A DNA stretch of 64,000 nucleotides from Calamus simplicifolius (Eukaryota > Streptophyta > Magnoliopsida > Arecales > Arecaceae), in assembly GCA_900491605.1 (NCBI GenBank), contig UESW01003829.1:1423478-1487477 (forward strand), read 5' to 3'. Shown here piece after piece: positions 1 to 12,012 of this stretch. The translations under genes were made by a program, and so were the position numbers. Below the pieces are notes generated by a model. It worked only from the letters and a program-made list of their open reading frames with translations, had not been told where the DNA came from and made no database searches. Position 1 is the first letter of the stretch. The number at the start of each line of letters is the position of its first letter.

Positions 1-106
1 TCTCTCTCACATCGTCACAAGAATCTCTCCTTCCCCTTCCTCTTTCTCCTCCTCTGTTTCCGTCACCAGAATCCAAAGCGTGACAGTGGAGAAAAACAAA
101 GGAAGC
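1..106 (+). other. 5' leader of the FUC1 gene
   Basis: CT-rich sequence typical of a plant 5' untranslated region, running directly into the alpha-L-fucosidase start codon at 107. The promoter lies to the left of the window, so no TATA box can be judged. Confidence 0.6.
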
Positions 107-1752
107 ATGAGATGTCTATGGACGTTTCTGATCATAATCTTGCTTCATGACGAATCTCACTCCGTTCAAGCTAAGGTCTCCACGCCGCCGCTGCCGCTCC
201 TCCCCATCCCCACGGCGGCGCAGCTGAAATGGCACCGCCGGGAGCTCATAATGTTCTTCCACTTCGGCATGAACACCTTCACGGACTCCGAGTGGGGGAC
301 TGGCATGGAGAGCCCGTCTCTCTTCCGCCCGACGGCACTCAACGCCAACCAGTGGATCGATGCTGCCGCCAATGCAGGCTTTTCCCTCGTCATCCTCACT
401 GCCAAGCACCATGATGGCTTCTGCCTCTGGCCTTCTCAGTACACCGACCATTCCGTCGAGGCGAGCCCATGGGAAGGGGGCAAAGGCGACGTCGTCAAGG
501 AGTTTGTCGATGCTGCTCGCGCCCGAGGGATCGACGCCGGGCTATATCTCTCCCCATGGGATCGCCATGAGAACACCTACGGCCTTGAGATTGAGTACAA
601 TGAGTTCTACTTCGCCCAGCTGCAAGAGCTGCTCACTAGGTGAGAATTAATTAATGCTATTTAATTAATTAGATCGATCGATGGTTTTAAAATTCTCCTC
701 TCCTCGATCAATTTGGTCTTTAGATATGGGAGCATATCAGAGATATGGTTCGACGGCGCCAAGGGAAAGAATGCGAAGAACATGACCTACTACTTCAACG
801 ATTGGTTTGCAATGGTGAAGGACCTGCAGAGCTCCATCAACATATTCTCCGATGCCGGTCCCGATGTCAGATGGGTCGGCGACGAGACGGGGTCTGCCGG
901 AACTACAAGCTGGTCTCCCATCAACCGCACCTTGCTGAAGATTGGAGACGCCAGCATAGTCAAGTGAGTACTGAATATTATTCACTACTCTTCATTGAAT
1001 CAACAATGTACATCATCATCATCATCGATTAATTGTTGTGTGCGACTGAATTCAGCTATCTGAACACCGGCGACGCAGGGGGGACCGACTGGGTGCCGCC
1101 GGAGTGCGACGTTTCGATCCGGCATGGCTGGTTCTGGCACAAGAATGAGACTGCAAAGCCGCTGAGCCAGTTGTTAGATATATACTACAAATCGGTAGGC
1201 CGGAACTGCGTGCTTCTACTCAACGTGCCGCCGAATTCCACCGGCCTAATCTCCGACGGCGACATCGAAAGGCTAAGGGAATTCCATTTGGCACTCGGTG
1301 CCATCTTTTCCACTGATTTAGCCCAGGGAAGCAAAGCGAAAGCCAGCAGCCAGAGAGGCGGCAAGAGCGGCGGCTTCGCGGCCATGAACGTGCTGGATGG
1401 CGATGACCAGACTTATTGGGCTCCAAACGAGGACCACAGCGGCAATGGATATTGGATTGAATTGGAAAGATCGAATCCAAGTCCGGGCTTTAACGTGATC
1501 AGGATTCAGGAGGCTATTGCGAGGGGGCAGAGGATAAAGCGGCACCAGGTGTACGCCGACGGGAAGGCGGTGGCGAACGGGACGACGGTGGGGCACAAGC
1601 GGCTCCACCGGCTGAACGTCCCGGTGGAAGCCAAGAAGGTGAAGGTGTGGATCAAGGAGTCACGGGGGGTGCCGCTGATATCGGCAGTGGGTCTCCATTT
1701 CGATCCCTTTCGTGAAGTAGCCTCGGTTGAGAATAATGGGACCTCGGTTTGA
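107..1752 (+). CDS. FUC1: Alpha-L-fucosidase 1 (GH29), secreted
   Basis: Glycoside hydrolase family 29 enzyme that removes alpha-linked L-fucose from cell-wall and glycoprotein glycans; expected in the apoplast. Exons are 107-639, 724-963 and 1056-1752, with introns of 84 and 92 bp (GT/AG) and every phase intact, giving 489 residues, close to the roughly 500 usual in plants. I chose the ATG at 107 because it opens directly into a hydrophobic signal peptide (about residues 1-22, ending SVQA); the in-frame codon at 80 is GTG. Visible GH29 features are FFHFGMNTF (about residues 50-58), AKHHDGFCLWPS (about 99-110) and EIWFDGA (184-190), whose Asp188 is the expected nucleophile. The last third (from about residue 330) is a discoidin/F5-8C-like beta domain with LDGDDQTYW. 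Homopolymer damage seen in the other three genes is absent here. Confidence 0.95.
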
Positions 1753-3360
1753 ATAACTTCTCGTCCATCAAAAACATCAAAATCTTGTTGGACAAAAATC
1801 AATCCACCTTTAATAAACTTCTCCATTTCAATTGAGTTTCTCCGTGACATATTCTCTTCGTCCTTTTCTTAATTAAAGTTCTTCATGAATAAAAAGTATG
1901 AATGGACGGATGAACGAACCTAGCAACATCTTTTTTTCCGGAAAAGAAACTTAATGAATGGAGACCCAAAGACTACTAGAACCGAGACCGTGAGGGTCAC
2001 GGCAAAAGCAACCGATAATAAAATATTAGAATGGAGACGTGAGGGTCACTAGCAAACGTAAAAGTAGATCCCATGAGAATGAGGGTGACGTAAACGCCGT
2101 CTCGATCGACAAGACAACAACCATCGCTCGTTGTCGCTTTTTAGTCTCTCGTTATTTAATTTAAACTTTAAATTCTTTCGTAATAATTATAAGTTTAAAA
2201 AATAAATGTTAAATTTATTAATATGTTTTGTAAAAAAATAAATATCAATAGATTTTTTTTTATTTTTAATTTTGCTGATGGAGATGGGTCCCCTGCCTCA
2301 GCTTGATTGATTTCCAACCCATGCACGTTGTGGGAGCTGAATTGAAGTGCCGAAGTGGGAGAGCTTGGACGACTCACCTGAGAGGGATGGTTCAACGATT
2401 ATTGGATCTAACTTCTTTTTTTTATATTTGTCCATGCAATCATTGTTCGAGGGATGATTTTTGTGACCCTTTAGAAGCTGAAAGCGGCATTCTATCAAGG
2501 AGAGGTGCTTGCGCGCTCGCGTCCAACCTTAAGCTGCCGACATTTTGGTGAAGGAACTCTTAACACCCACATTCATCATGGTAAAATAATTAAATTCATT
2601 TAATTGAATTATATCTTCTATGTAACGTTTATCTAAGGTGAGAAACTATAAAATATTCTAGTTATCATATTATATTTTTATCCTGAAAGTGCCACCGTAA
2701 TCAATTATTCGCCTTGTATCATTCACTCGTCCAACGCCTACTGCTTTGATCGCAGTCCATGCATCCTTTTGAGCTGCCCTCACTTGGTTCTGTCTGGAAG
2801 CTCGAGACTCTCCTCCATGAGATTTTGACATAACTTTTACCTATTGGAGCTAACTTTTTTTAAAGATATTTTCTATCAACTTCCATCGTGATTCAGTAAT
2901 AAGCATCCATAAAGAGCTGATCTGGTTAATTTATGGATCTTTTAGGGGGCTTGACTAGCTAAATTATAGTTATATATGCCTTTATGAAGGTTATATATAT
3001 CAAGAAAATGTGAAATATAGAGAATGAATGACCGGTACACCTTATGAGCCTTATAACGTTATTCTATTGGATCCAATGAGCACACGCGTAATTTTTTTAT
3101 GTTATATTAAATTTGCAGTAGTTGATTCATGTCTCAATGGACCATAATTGATGTGGTGACTTTAAAGTTTAAATGATGTGGTATATAGGGATGACCATGA
3201 ATCAAATTAGATATCCAAACAGTATCATTTTTAGGATTTTATATCTAAAATGGATCCGATCATATCTTGGAATCAAGCCAGAATTAATCTAATTAAATCA
3301 GTTCAATTCAATCCAAATTAGTTCAAGGATAGAACTGATTTTTTTAAAATATATATAATA

Positions 3361-3695
3361 TTTATTAACTAATTTAATACTTAAGTTGTTTTGAATAGAG
3401 ATGATAAATAACTTATTAGGCATACCTAATGTCTCATATTTATTTTTTATTTAAAATAGAGAAAAAAAAATGGAGAGAAGATGATTGATTCCCATGTTAA
3501 AACTAAGGAACCAAACTTTAGAATCGATTTATTGACTAGTTTAATACTTAAAATGTTTTGAATAGATATGATAAATAATGTATTAAGTATATCTATTGAC
3601 TGATGCTTGATTTTTATTTAAAAATAGAGAAAGAAGATAGAAAGAAGATGGTTGGTTATCATGTTAGATTTGAGGAAACCTTGGAACCGAGAACC
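3361..3695. repeat. Imperfect tandem duplication, unit about 167 bp
   Basis: Copy 1 (3361-3527) and copy 2 (3528-3695) both begin with a match to tttatt(a/g)actaatttaatactta, continue with gttttgaataga-atgataaata, and both contain an A-rich aatagagaaa stretch followed by a gttaaaa/gttagat segment. The copies differ at many positions, so the duplication is old. Confidence 0.7.
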
Positions 3696-3767
3696 AATCT
3701 GATAGAGGTCAATTCTAACGTTTGGACTCAAAATTAACTATTATTTACACTTAGAATTGAATCAACC

Positions 3768-3975
3768 TGATCCTACCAGACGAAGTTAGCATTGGTTTTC
3801 ATGTTACCCTAACTTATTATTCTTTATAACACTACAAGCACACTTGCAGCTCCAATTAACTTGTTAATAAGCTAAAAACACGTGACCCTAAAAATTCGAG
3901 TGTAAATCAATTAATAACAAACAAACTTGAGTTATAAGCTCTTCCAACTTTTTTTCTCATTCGATGTGAAATTAA
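3768..3975. repeat. Left member of a diverged direct repeat around the hAT element
   Basis: Two blocks in the order A-B. Block A (about 3768-3822) contains gttagcattggttttcatgt. Block B (about 3825-3975) contains ccaattaacttgttaa, cctaaaaattcgagtg and gagttataagct. Both blocks recur in the same orientation to the right of the transposon, in the order B-A, at 7045-7247. The hAT element therefore landed inside an older tandem array. Confidence 0.6.
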
Positions 3976-4039
3976 AACCTCCCCTTGTCAAGCAGAAATA
4001 AGCTAGTCAAAATCTACCCCGATGGTTATTAGTAGAGAT

Positions 4040-4216
4040 GGGCACTGGGCTGTGCCACCCATGGGCCGGCACGATCCGGCACGAAATGGGCCATGCCTGG
4101 CACGGCCCAGTAAACTGTATCGTGTTGGGCTCGGAAAAAAATTTTCAACCCGGCACGGTCCATGACGGGCCCGTGCCGGCCCACCATGCCGGCACGGCAT
4201 GGCCCATCGTGCCATG
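4040..4216. promoter_or_regulatory. hAT left subterminal motif cluster (GGCACGG / CCGTGCC)
   Basis: A GC-rich 180-bp patch in otherwise AT-rich DNA holds about ten direct and inverted copies of GGCACG(G/A) or CCGTGCC. A smaller set sits at the right end (ggccgtgcc near 6911). In hAT elements such subterminal repeats are the usual transposase-binding sites; that role here is inferred from position. Confidence 0.6.
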
Positions 4217-4544
4217 CTAGGCATTAGGTCTTGATAAAAAATTTTTGTAAAAAAAATAATTTTTTTAATAAATTAAAAAATTATTGAGAATAAAAAAATT
4301 TATTAATATGAAGCCACCTTAATGGTGGGGGGTTTGGCCCCCCTACCAGTTTATTAATTTAAAATCAAAATGGTACATGAAAGGAGGGAGGCTAGGCCTG
4401 ACCTTCAGAATACAATAAGAAAGAAGAAAAAAATAGAGATGACTCACTTTAATAATTTAAAAAATAAAAATATATAATTATAAAAATAGAGATGACTTAC
4501 TCATTAGTAATATTTGTGTCATCATCATCTTCGCTGGTTAAGTC

Positions 4545-6473
4545 ATGTCCATCTCTATCTTGAAGCCTCGTCTCAATATTCAAACAATCTTTGAAGCAGA
4601 TAAGCATCTCAACCGTCTCGCCAGTCATCCTACTTTCTTTTCGTCCAGAACACATCGACCTGCACTGAAAGCAGATTCTATACTATTGTTGACATCGACA
4701 CAGCTAAAATATCTCATGAAATGGCAAAAATAATAGGATATTGATTTCTAACACTCTTCCACCAAGCTAATACATCTAGACTTTCTATTGATCTTCATCA
4801 TATGCAGAATAAAGATCGTTTTGTAAATAAAATTCTAATTCATTATTTAAAGATGAAGAAGATGAAGCATGTGCATGTCTTCTAATGAATGAAAAAATAG
4901 ATGACGAACGAGATCTAGAAGAAGAAGCAGAGCTTTGAGCAGGTATTATAGATCCATAAATTTTATTATTATATAAACCATAAATATCATTAAGAAATCG
5001 TGTTACCTCATCTTTAGCAGGATTTTGATTAATGTTTTCATAATATGATTAATTAAAAAATTATGCCATTTAATTTAACTCTAGGATTAAAAATAGTAGC
5101 TAAGTTATGCAATTGACATATCCTAATCCAATATTCATTTCATTTAGTTTTCATATTATATATAATAGGCATTAAAACTTCATGATACCTATATTCTTTA
5201 AATTTTTCATTAATTACATATGCTTTTTGTAAAAATGAACAAGAAGTTGGATAATAAATACCTGAAAGAACATTTGTAGCATCATAAAAAGTAACCAAAA
5301 AATCTTCTAAAATTTTACTTTGATGCCAATCATTTTCAGTCAATGTAAATCCTAATCCATGATAATTAATATAAGCACTTAATAAGTTCTTATATGGATA
5401 TGCATTATGTATCATGATATAGGTACTAGTCCAACGAGTAATTATATCAAGTTTAAATTTTTTAAAACGTTTACCATGATCTATACATAATTATTTAAGT
5501 TCTTGAAGTCTGACCTTGAAGCTTGAATAAAAAAACTGTATTTCTAATTTTTGAAATAACCTCTTGAATTATTTTCATGCCAGATTGAGCAGAAAGTTTA
5601 ATATATGACATGTACATCTAATATGAAATAATTGTCCATCTAAAATGGGATGCAAATAGTCATTTAATAATGCAACAACAGAATTATTATTACATGCATT
5701 ATCAAAAATAATAGATATTATTTTTATTAATATTATATAAGCATGTAGTTTGATAAAAATATTTGCAATTTGTTATTCTGAATGCAGAAAATCAAAAGCA
5801 CGAAAAGCAAGAATTCGTTTATTTAGTTACCAATCATTATCAATATAATGAGTAGCAATAGCAATATAACAGCCACTACCTACAGATGCCGACCAAATAT
5901 CAGAAGTTAAAAAAACTCTAGCATTTAAATTTGAGAAAGTTTCAGTTAAACTTTGTTTCATTGCTAAAAAGTTTATCATAGCCACTCTTCTAAATATACG
6001 CATACTAGTTCTTCTATAAGCAGGTTGTAGGCCTAATTGAACATATCGTTCAAAATTATAAGATTCAGATAAACTAAAAGGTAATTCATCCTGAACTATC
6101 CATCTTACAAGTAATTTTCTCTGATTTTCATGGCTATATGCAAAATTACCTACAAGTGATCCCTCTTGTATAAGGATACATTGCTGACAAAAATTATGCA
6201 TCCTATGAGTCTGTTGATGTCTTTTTAAATACCTTATTCCTCTAGGACTAGAACAACCGTAAAGTTTTGCACATTTTCTACATTTTGCTTTGTAGACTCC
6301 ATCAACCATAATTCTATCGAAATCATTTCAACATCACTAGTCCTCTTACGAAAAAAGGTTTGACATTTACTGACATTGGCTCTAGAGGAAACTTGGGGTT
6401 GGGGTTGAGGATTAGTTTCCTCACCCTCAGAAAAAGGGTGCATGCTAAAATTACTTTCGTTAAAAGATGTCAT
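4545..6473 (-). pseudogene. hAT transposase, BED finger to hATC domain, broken
   Basis: Remnant of a RICESLEEPER-like zinc-finger BED transposase. Read on the minus strand, it starts at 6473 (MTSFNESNF) with a Ser/Gln/Pro-rich N-terminus. A BED-type finger (about 6180-6310) follows, with the CRKCAK pair of cysteines and HQQTH histidines. Next is the first catalytic block ending SDIWSASVGSGCYIAI (about 5860-5930), then a middle segment around 5600-5720 with IIFDNACNNN and HIRCTCHIL, a segment at 5140-5415 (ENDWHQSKILEDFL), and the hATC dimerisation block at 4545-4735 (ESAFSAGRCVLDEKKSRM). There are frameshifts near 6310 and 4700, and in-frame stops near 5825 and 5785, so no full transposase can be made. 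The fragments match the family order, which makes the identity secure. Confidence 0.88.
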
Positions 6474-6792
6474 ATCTAAAATTTTTAATTAATGAATGCA
6501 AAAAAATAAAAACTAACCCACAAGAAGGAATTGAGAAGAGGACGTGGAGCCAAGATTTATGAGCTTCAACCTCTCAACAAGAAGTGACATCCTTTCTCTT
6601 GTACTTCTCAACAAGAACATCCTCTTGTGTAGCATTTGAACACTTGCTAGAGCACTTGCCACTTGCAAGAACACTTGCAATTTATAAACTAAAAATTAAA
6701 TTGCTAATATATTAGAGCATTTGCTAGAAGAGAGAAATAGTAGTAACAAAGAAGAGTTGGTTTGGTATGATGAGAATGAGGGAGGAATGGGC

Positions 6793-6800
6793 TATTTATA
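6793..6800 (-). promoter_or_regulatory. TATA box of the hAT transposase gene
   Basis: TATAAATA on the minus strand, about 320 bp upstream of the transposase ATG at 6473 and 135 bp inside the right end of the element. Position and perfect consensus support a promoter; no transcription start can be seen directly. Confidence 0.5.
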
Positions 6801-7044
6801 GAAGTCCAATTTTTTTTTTCAAAAATACATTTTAATATAGCTGTTATATGACTGTTGAAAGGGGTAAAATGGTCAAAATCCCTTCCTAAACGGCTATATA
6901 GCCGTTAGGGGCCGTGCCAATGGCCACACCTCTAGTTATTAGTGCTGTGCTATAAGAATGGCTTCATGCCATAGCAAAACTTTATCACTATCTATTAGAT
7001 AGCACTTTCTTCCTTGCCCACTAATTTTCGTATATTCAAGTTAG

Positions 7045-7247
7045 CTATGATACTACTTGTAATGCTCCAAACGCACTTGCTGATCCAATTAATCTGCTAA
7101 ACATGTAGTCCTAAAAATTTGAGTGCAAGTTTACTAATAACGAGCAAACTTAAGTTATAAGCTTTTTAAACTTTTTTTTTCCATTATAATATCTGATCTT
7201 ACCATATCAAGTTGGCATTGATTTTTAGGTTATCCTAACTCATTGCT
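7045..7247. repeat. Right member of the direct repeat around the hAT element
   Basis: Block B (about 7045-7188, with ccaattaatctgctaa, cctaaaaatttgagtg and aagttataagct) is followed by block A (about 7190-7247, with gttggcattgatttttaggt). It matches 3768-3975 in the same orientation at an estimated three-quarters identity, judged by eye. Confidence 0.6.
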
Positions 7248-7792
7248 CAACCTTAACTCATTGTTCAACCCTGGTGGTATACATAACATAACAATTCTAC
7301 CTAAGTTGATGTAATTCAAAGATCCCATGCTATCATCTAAGTTAGATGCTAGAATATGCTGACTTATTTGACAAATTTTGTTTGTAAAATTGAATGGTGA
7401 TATTACTTTTGCTAACATTGCCTTCTTGAAAATCATGCCAAGAAAGACATTATAGATTTTATTGAAGTAGAACCAAACTAATCATTTTATTAACAATATT
7501 GTGCAATAATATTTTCAGAAATATTTTGGTTCACAAATGCTCGTCTTTATGCAAAGATCTTTGGGTACGATAATGTAGACTTTACTAGCCGTATGGTGAC
7601 ACTCTGGAAAGTGTCAGACTACAAAGTTGCTACTATATTTGCACATGTGAATCAATGGAACAAGTCCAGTTGGATTTTTAATATTATATATAGATTCAGT
7701 ACTTCTTTGACCAACTCTTCTTTGCTATTATATTTGCACGAGCAGATTACAGAATTCAATAGTGATGTGAATGAATGGAACAAGTCGTGTTG

Positions 7793-7794
<2 letters not shown>

Positions 7795-7868
<74 letters not shown>
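7795..7868. repeat. (AT)37 microsatellite
   Basis: An uninterrupted run of 37 AT units. It would be highly polymorphic, and its length is unreliable in any assembly. Confidence 0.97.
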
Positions 7869-7871
<3 letters not shown>

Positions 7872-10078
7872 GGTACTTCTTTGACCAAATCTTCTTCTCA
7901 GCCAGGCTATTTTTCAGATCTACCTGCTCAACAATTTTAAAATCCAAAAATATCTTTCTCGATTCCATTTGTCTAATTTTTTTTTTGCCAAAAATGCCTC
8001 CCACATATCTTAAAAATCACATTATCTATCCCAATCTCTTTCCCTACTGCAAGCTATCACCGTATTCTCATCTCCAATTGCATTGACATATAATCCACTT
8101 TTTCTCTTTTCTCCTTGATCAAATGAGATTTTAAGATTTTAAAAGCAAAATAACTAAAACTTCTAAGTTAGATATGATTTGATTTAGTTAGAATTAAGTT
8201 AGACATCAATTATTTGATTCTCTATTAGTTGCATGTTTTAACATATTTTAAAATTATTTCAGGCTTTACTGTGATAACCAATCCATAAAACAAAATCAGG
8301 TACCAATAGTCATACTTTACAATATATTAAAAAAAAGAAGAGTCCTTGCTAATCATTTTTTAGATTGCATTTGTTTGGTAAAAAGATTGCTACAATAAAG
8401 GCATTGATTATAGAATTGGAGAAAATCTGCCTATAATTCATTCAGTTATAAAAATGAACCATGCTGTATTTAATATTTCATAAGAATTTGCACCTCCGAT
8501 TATGCAATAATTGATTTCTAATGGCTAGCAAATTTAATGATCATAAAGAGGAAAAAAAAAAGCATATGCATGCATGTATGCATTCATAGTTAAAAATATA
8601 CTATTTTATCTACCATATATTTTTTATCAAAAAGGTAAAAATAATATTTCATTATATGAGTAGTATTGATTTTAAATATTCACCATTCCCTACTAGAAAC
8701 TTTAGAATTAGCCACGGGATGCTCGACTCCAAAACGATGTCCCATGAGATTCATGAACTAAATACATGTGGTCTATGATATTGTTTCTTCTTTCAAAAGG
8801 AACATCAATACAAGTCCTCTCAACAACACGATTCTTTTCAACTCTCAGAAGAAACGTCGTTGAATTTATCTCCCTCTATTAAATACGGCATCATTTTCTT
8901 CTCTCAAAAACTCCCCAACAAACCTATGTCTCTCTCAAAAACACTCTCCCCAACTCCCCTTCTGTTTTTTTTTTTTTTTTAAAATATACACATGCATGGC
9001 AAGTGCAAAATATTAGTTATATATATAGATAAATAAAATTACTGAATGAACAATATTAGGTTGAAAAAACAACAGCGAGAACTGCAATAATTTACACACT
9101 TCAGCTGTGCTGCAATTTGATGAAACATGGAAGCCAACTCCATAATAATATAATTTACTCCTTCAACCAACGAGATCCAAAACAGTTGAGATCTATACAA
9201 AAAATATTTTTATCTGCTTTTCAGCAAAACGTTGGGCAAAGACCCACATCATATTTCATCATTTTATGTCAGTTTACCAAGCTAATAATGTTAAGAAATT
9301 GTTGCATCAAAGCATTTATTATTCTCTTAAAACAGAGAACCATTCATATAAATTGGTCATATCCAAGAACATAAAACAAGATTAAATAAGTACATATATG
9401 TTAATAAATATTATAAATTTGATAACTTGAACAAGCAATGTTTGGTATAAAAAATAATTAAGGAAACTTAAATCGTACGGATACGTCAGTAGAAACTTAT
9501 ATAAAAAGATTTTATGTCAAATCACCAAGATAATGACGTTAAGAGGCAGTTGTGCTAATAGATTCAATCTATTTTCCTCTAAACCCAACTGAAGCCGATT
9601 TCTATTCATCTGAAGTATAATGCAGCTGATGCATCAGTAAGAAGCTAAAATTCCATAGGTCCCACAAATTAGGACGTGTAAATAATGGGATCGCAACTCA
9701 TTGTTAGCTAAAATAAATTTTTGGTTGCAAAAATATTCATGAGGTATTCTTAAGGTGTGATTCGAGAATATATGAGATATTTGCTGACTATTTTTCAAAA
9801 TAAATAAAAACAGAAGGGGAAATAAAGGCAAAGAAGGAAAATACCAATGCAGCTATCCCTTTGGCATCAATGGCAGCAGGCTATGTGTGAAGCCCTGTTC
9901 CAGCGGCGGATCCTTACGTGGTGAGAATCCACCATTGTTGACGGAGGAAGGGGGGCGCCGCCCCTTCCTCCGCCATTATTGACGGCTGCGGCAAGGGGCC
10001 GCAGCCAGTCAAGGAAGGGGGCGCCGACGCGCCCCCTTCACGTGGGTACAGGGGAGGGGATAACCCTCCCCTCGCCGC

Positions 10079-10086
10079 TATATAAG
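10079..10086 (+). promoter_or_regulatory. TATA box in the solo LTR
   Basis: TATATAAG about 195 bp from the LTR left end, followed by C-rich leader-like sequence. This is the expected U3/R promoter of the former retrotransposon. Confidence 0.6.
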
Positions 10087-11296
10087 GAGGGGGGAGCACC
10101 CCTCCTTCCCCACAAGCTCTCCCCGGCCAGCCACAGGTAAGGGAGAGAGAGAGAGTTGCAGAGAGATCAAGAGAGAGACAGAGAGAAAGGGAGAGAACCA
10201 AGCCGGTTCACGGCTTGGTTCGGGCCCGGCGGAGTGCCCGATGCCTCGCCGGGCCTGGGCGTCGGCCAGGAGGCCTCACCGGCGGCGGGCGACCGTCCGG
10301 TGAGGATCCGGCCGGCCACGGTGGCCGGCCGTGCCACCGGCACGAGTCGCGTGCCGTGGATCGAGCGAAAGAGAGAGAAATTGAGGGAGAAAGAGAGGAG
10401 AGGGAGCCGGCCGTCGCCGCGGCCGGCTCTGGCCCGGTCGCCGACGGCCGGGCCACCCAGAATTTGGCCGGCGGCGGCCCTGGCCGCCGGCACGGCCTCC
10501 CCCTGTTTCGGGTGAAACAGGGGAGGAGGCGGGGGGAGAGATGAAGACGTGGGCCGGCTTGGGCCGTCCCACGTTGGGCCCTATTGGGCCGGCTCGTGAG
10601 CTGTTTTGGGGCTGCGATTTGGGCCCCGTATTGGGCCGAAAATGGAGAAATAAAAATATGGCCCGATTCGGCGTTGATTCTAGTTTCTCGGGATATTTTT
10701 ATTTCCCCATTCGGGCTTATAATTGAGAGATATTCGAGCCCAAAGTTGGGCCCAGGATTAGACTGGGTAGACCTTAGGGGATGCTGCATTGTTCCAATTT
10801 TTGAGATTTAATTGTGGAAATTAATGCTGTAGGTAACCGGATGTCCACATAGCTGATTTACAGTTTGGAATTAGCGTACTGAGGTAAGTAAGCCATTTAT
10901 TATAATTTTCATAATTTATTAGAATATAAAAATTATGGATATATTACATTATTTGGAAAAAATGAGACAAAATGGAATTTTGTTATACAATTGGGTATCT
11001 GCTATAATTATATGTGATTACTGATATTTTGCAAAGTAATGGATTATAAATGTGCAAAAATTGAATGATGTGATTATTTGGCTTTGCAAAATATACTGGT
11101 ATTATTGATGTATTTTATGCTATGAATGTACAAACCACTGTATATATGATATGAGGAGCTTATGCTCATGATGATGCATGATGTGCTACATGCAAATATG
11201 ATGATGATATGTGTCGCCGCGGTTCTCATATGATGTGAAACGATGTGAAATGCCGAGAGATACGGGACCCACCTCTACAGGGGGAGATATGTGGAG

Positions 11297-11394
11297 GACA
11301 CACATCTAGAGGATGTGATGTGATTGATATATTGCATAACGCACACACATCTAGAGGATGTGTTGTGATTGATTATGATATATGGCATAACGCT
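11297..11394 (+). repeat. Tandem duplication inside the solo LTR, unit about 45-50 bp
   Basis: Two consecutive units begin acacacatctagaggatgtg and end gcataacgc (first about 11297-11343, second about 11344-11394). They differ mainly by a short insertion in the second unit. Confidence 0.75.
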
Positions 11395-12012
11395 GGTACC
11401 AGGACCCTTCCTCTTAGGGGACATTAAAGAGTGATACACCAGATGGGTGTTGTAGGGCCGTGGGACACATAAGGAAATAATAATTATATGAATACAGTGG
11501 GTTTGTTTACATTGCATATTTCAGCATTTATTGTATAATTAAGCTTCCAAAATTATTTGAGCTGATGATATACATGTTTTGATAACATGATGAATGTATT
11601 TGAAATTGGAAGTTTTATACATGAAAATATGGTTTGATAATATCTTGACGAAATGATTATTTAATAGTAGGCTTACTTATTGAGTGTAAGCTCATATAAA
11701 TCTTACAATGTTTTTCAGAGCCACAGGACTGAAGAATGGGATCTGGGGTAGTTGGAGCTTCATTCAGAGGAAACTAAGATCCAACATTTTGTTGTAACCC
11801 CAGTGACTTATGTATGATGGGCATGTAGCCTAAAACCTATGATTATGATTTGTATTAAGAACCATTTAAATTGGACGATATATAGTTATTACCCTTCTGG
11901 TATTAAATGTTATATCGGTATTAAATGTTATATTTCGGAACGCCTTGCATGCCAGGCATAGGACGGGTTGCCATCCCTAGATCCAATATAGGATCTGGGG
12001 CGTGACACTATG

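Larger units (their letters stand above)
1753..4024. other. Intergenic, AT-rich, no gene seen
   Basis: Begins with the FUC1 3' untranslated region; an AATAAA-type poly(A) signal lies near 1886. The remainder is AT-rich, with a short dispersed motif around cgtgagggtcac near 1990 and 2040, an imperfect tandem duplication (3361-3695), and one half of a direct repeat that flanks the hAT element. The 82-codon open frame at 2303 has no recognisable domain and is not called. Confidence 0.6.
4033..6934 (-). mobile_element. hAT-family DNA transposon, 2.9 kb, 8-bp TSD
   Basis: An exact 8-bp target duplication GTTATTAG sits at 4025-4032 and 6935-6942. The ends between them are inverted and related: TAGAGATGGGCAC on the left, and TAGAGGTGTGGCC as the reverse complement of the right end. 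Both ends carry GGCACGG-type subterminal motifs. Eight-bp duplications and short TAGAG(G/A)TG-like ends are diagnostic of the hAT superfamily, and the interior encodes BED-finger and hATC remnants on the minus strand. Stops and frame breaks mean it could not move on its own. Confidence 0.93.
6943..9880. other. Intergenic, AT-rich, no gene seen
   Basis: Contains the right member of the direct repeat around the hAT element and a long AT dinucleotide run. The remainder is AT-rich sequence without recognisable coding content. The open frames across 7650-8090 exist only because the AT repeat is open in several frames (poly Tyr-Ile). A poly-T run lies near 8970. Confidence 0.6.
9886..12007 (+). mobile_element. 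Solo LTR of a Ty3/gypsy (Del/Tekay-like) element
   Basis: The 2122-bp unit starts TGTGAAGCCC and ends GGGGCGTGACA (TG...CA) and is flanked by an exact 5-bp duplication CTATG (9881-9885 and 12008-12012). No internal domain, primer site or second LTR exists, so this is a solo LTR left by LTR-LTR recombination. The left third is very GC-rich and contains a TATA box, GA-rich runs and a CAG/GTAAGG splice-donor-like site near 10134. The right part carries the gcttacttattgagtgtaagctc and ttcagagccacagg blocks that I associate with Del/Tekay LTRs. The overlapping open frames at 10150-10810 are GC-driven and not called as genes. Superfamily placement is less certain than the LTR call. Confidence 0.9.

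Noticed and set aside
7593..8086. Four open frames across the AT repeat
   Set aside because: Poly Tyr-Ile from a dinucleotide repeat that is open in several frames.
10156..10810. Several overlapping open frames on both strands (up to 193 codons)
   Set aside because: They lie in the GC-rich part of the solo LTR, where stops are rare by composition; products are Arg/Pro/Gly-rich with no domain.
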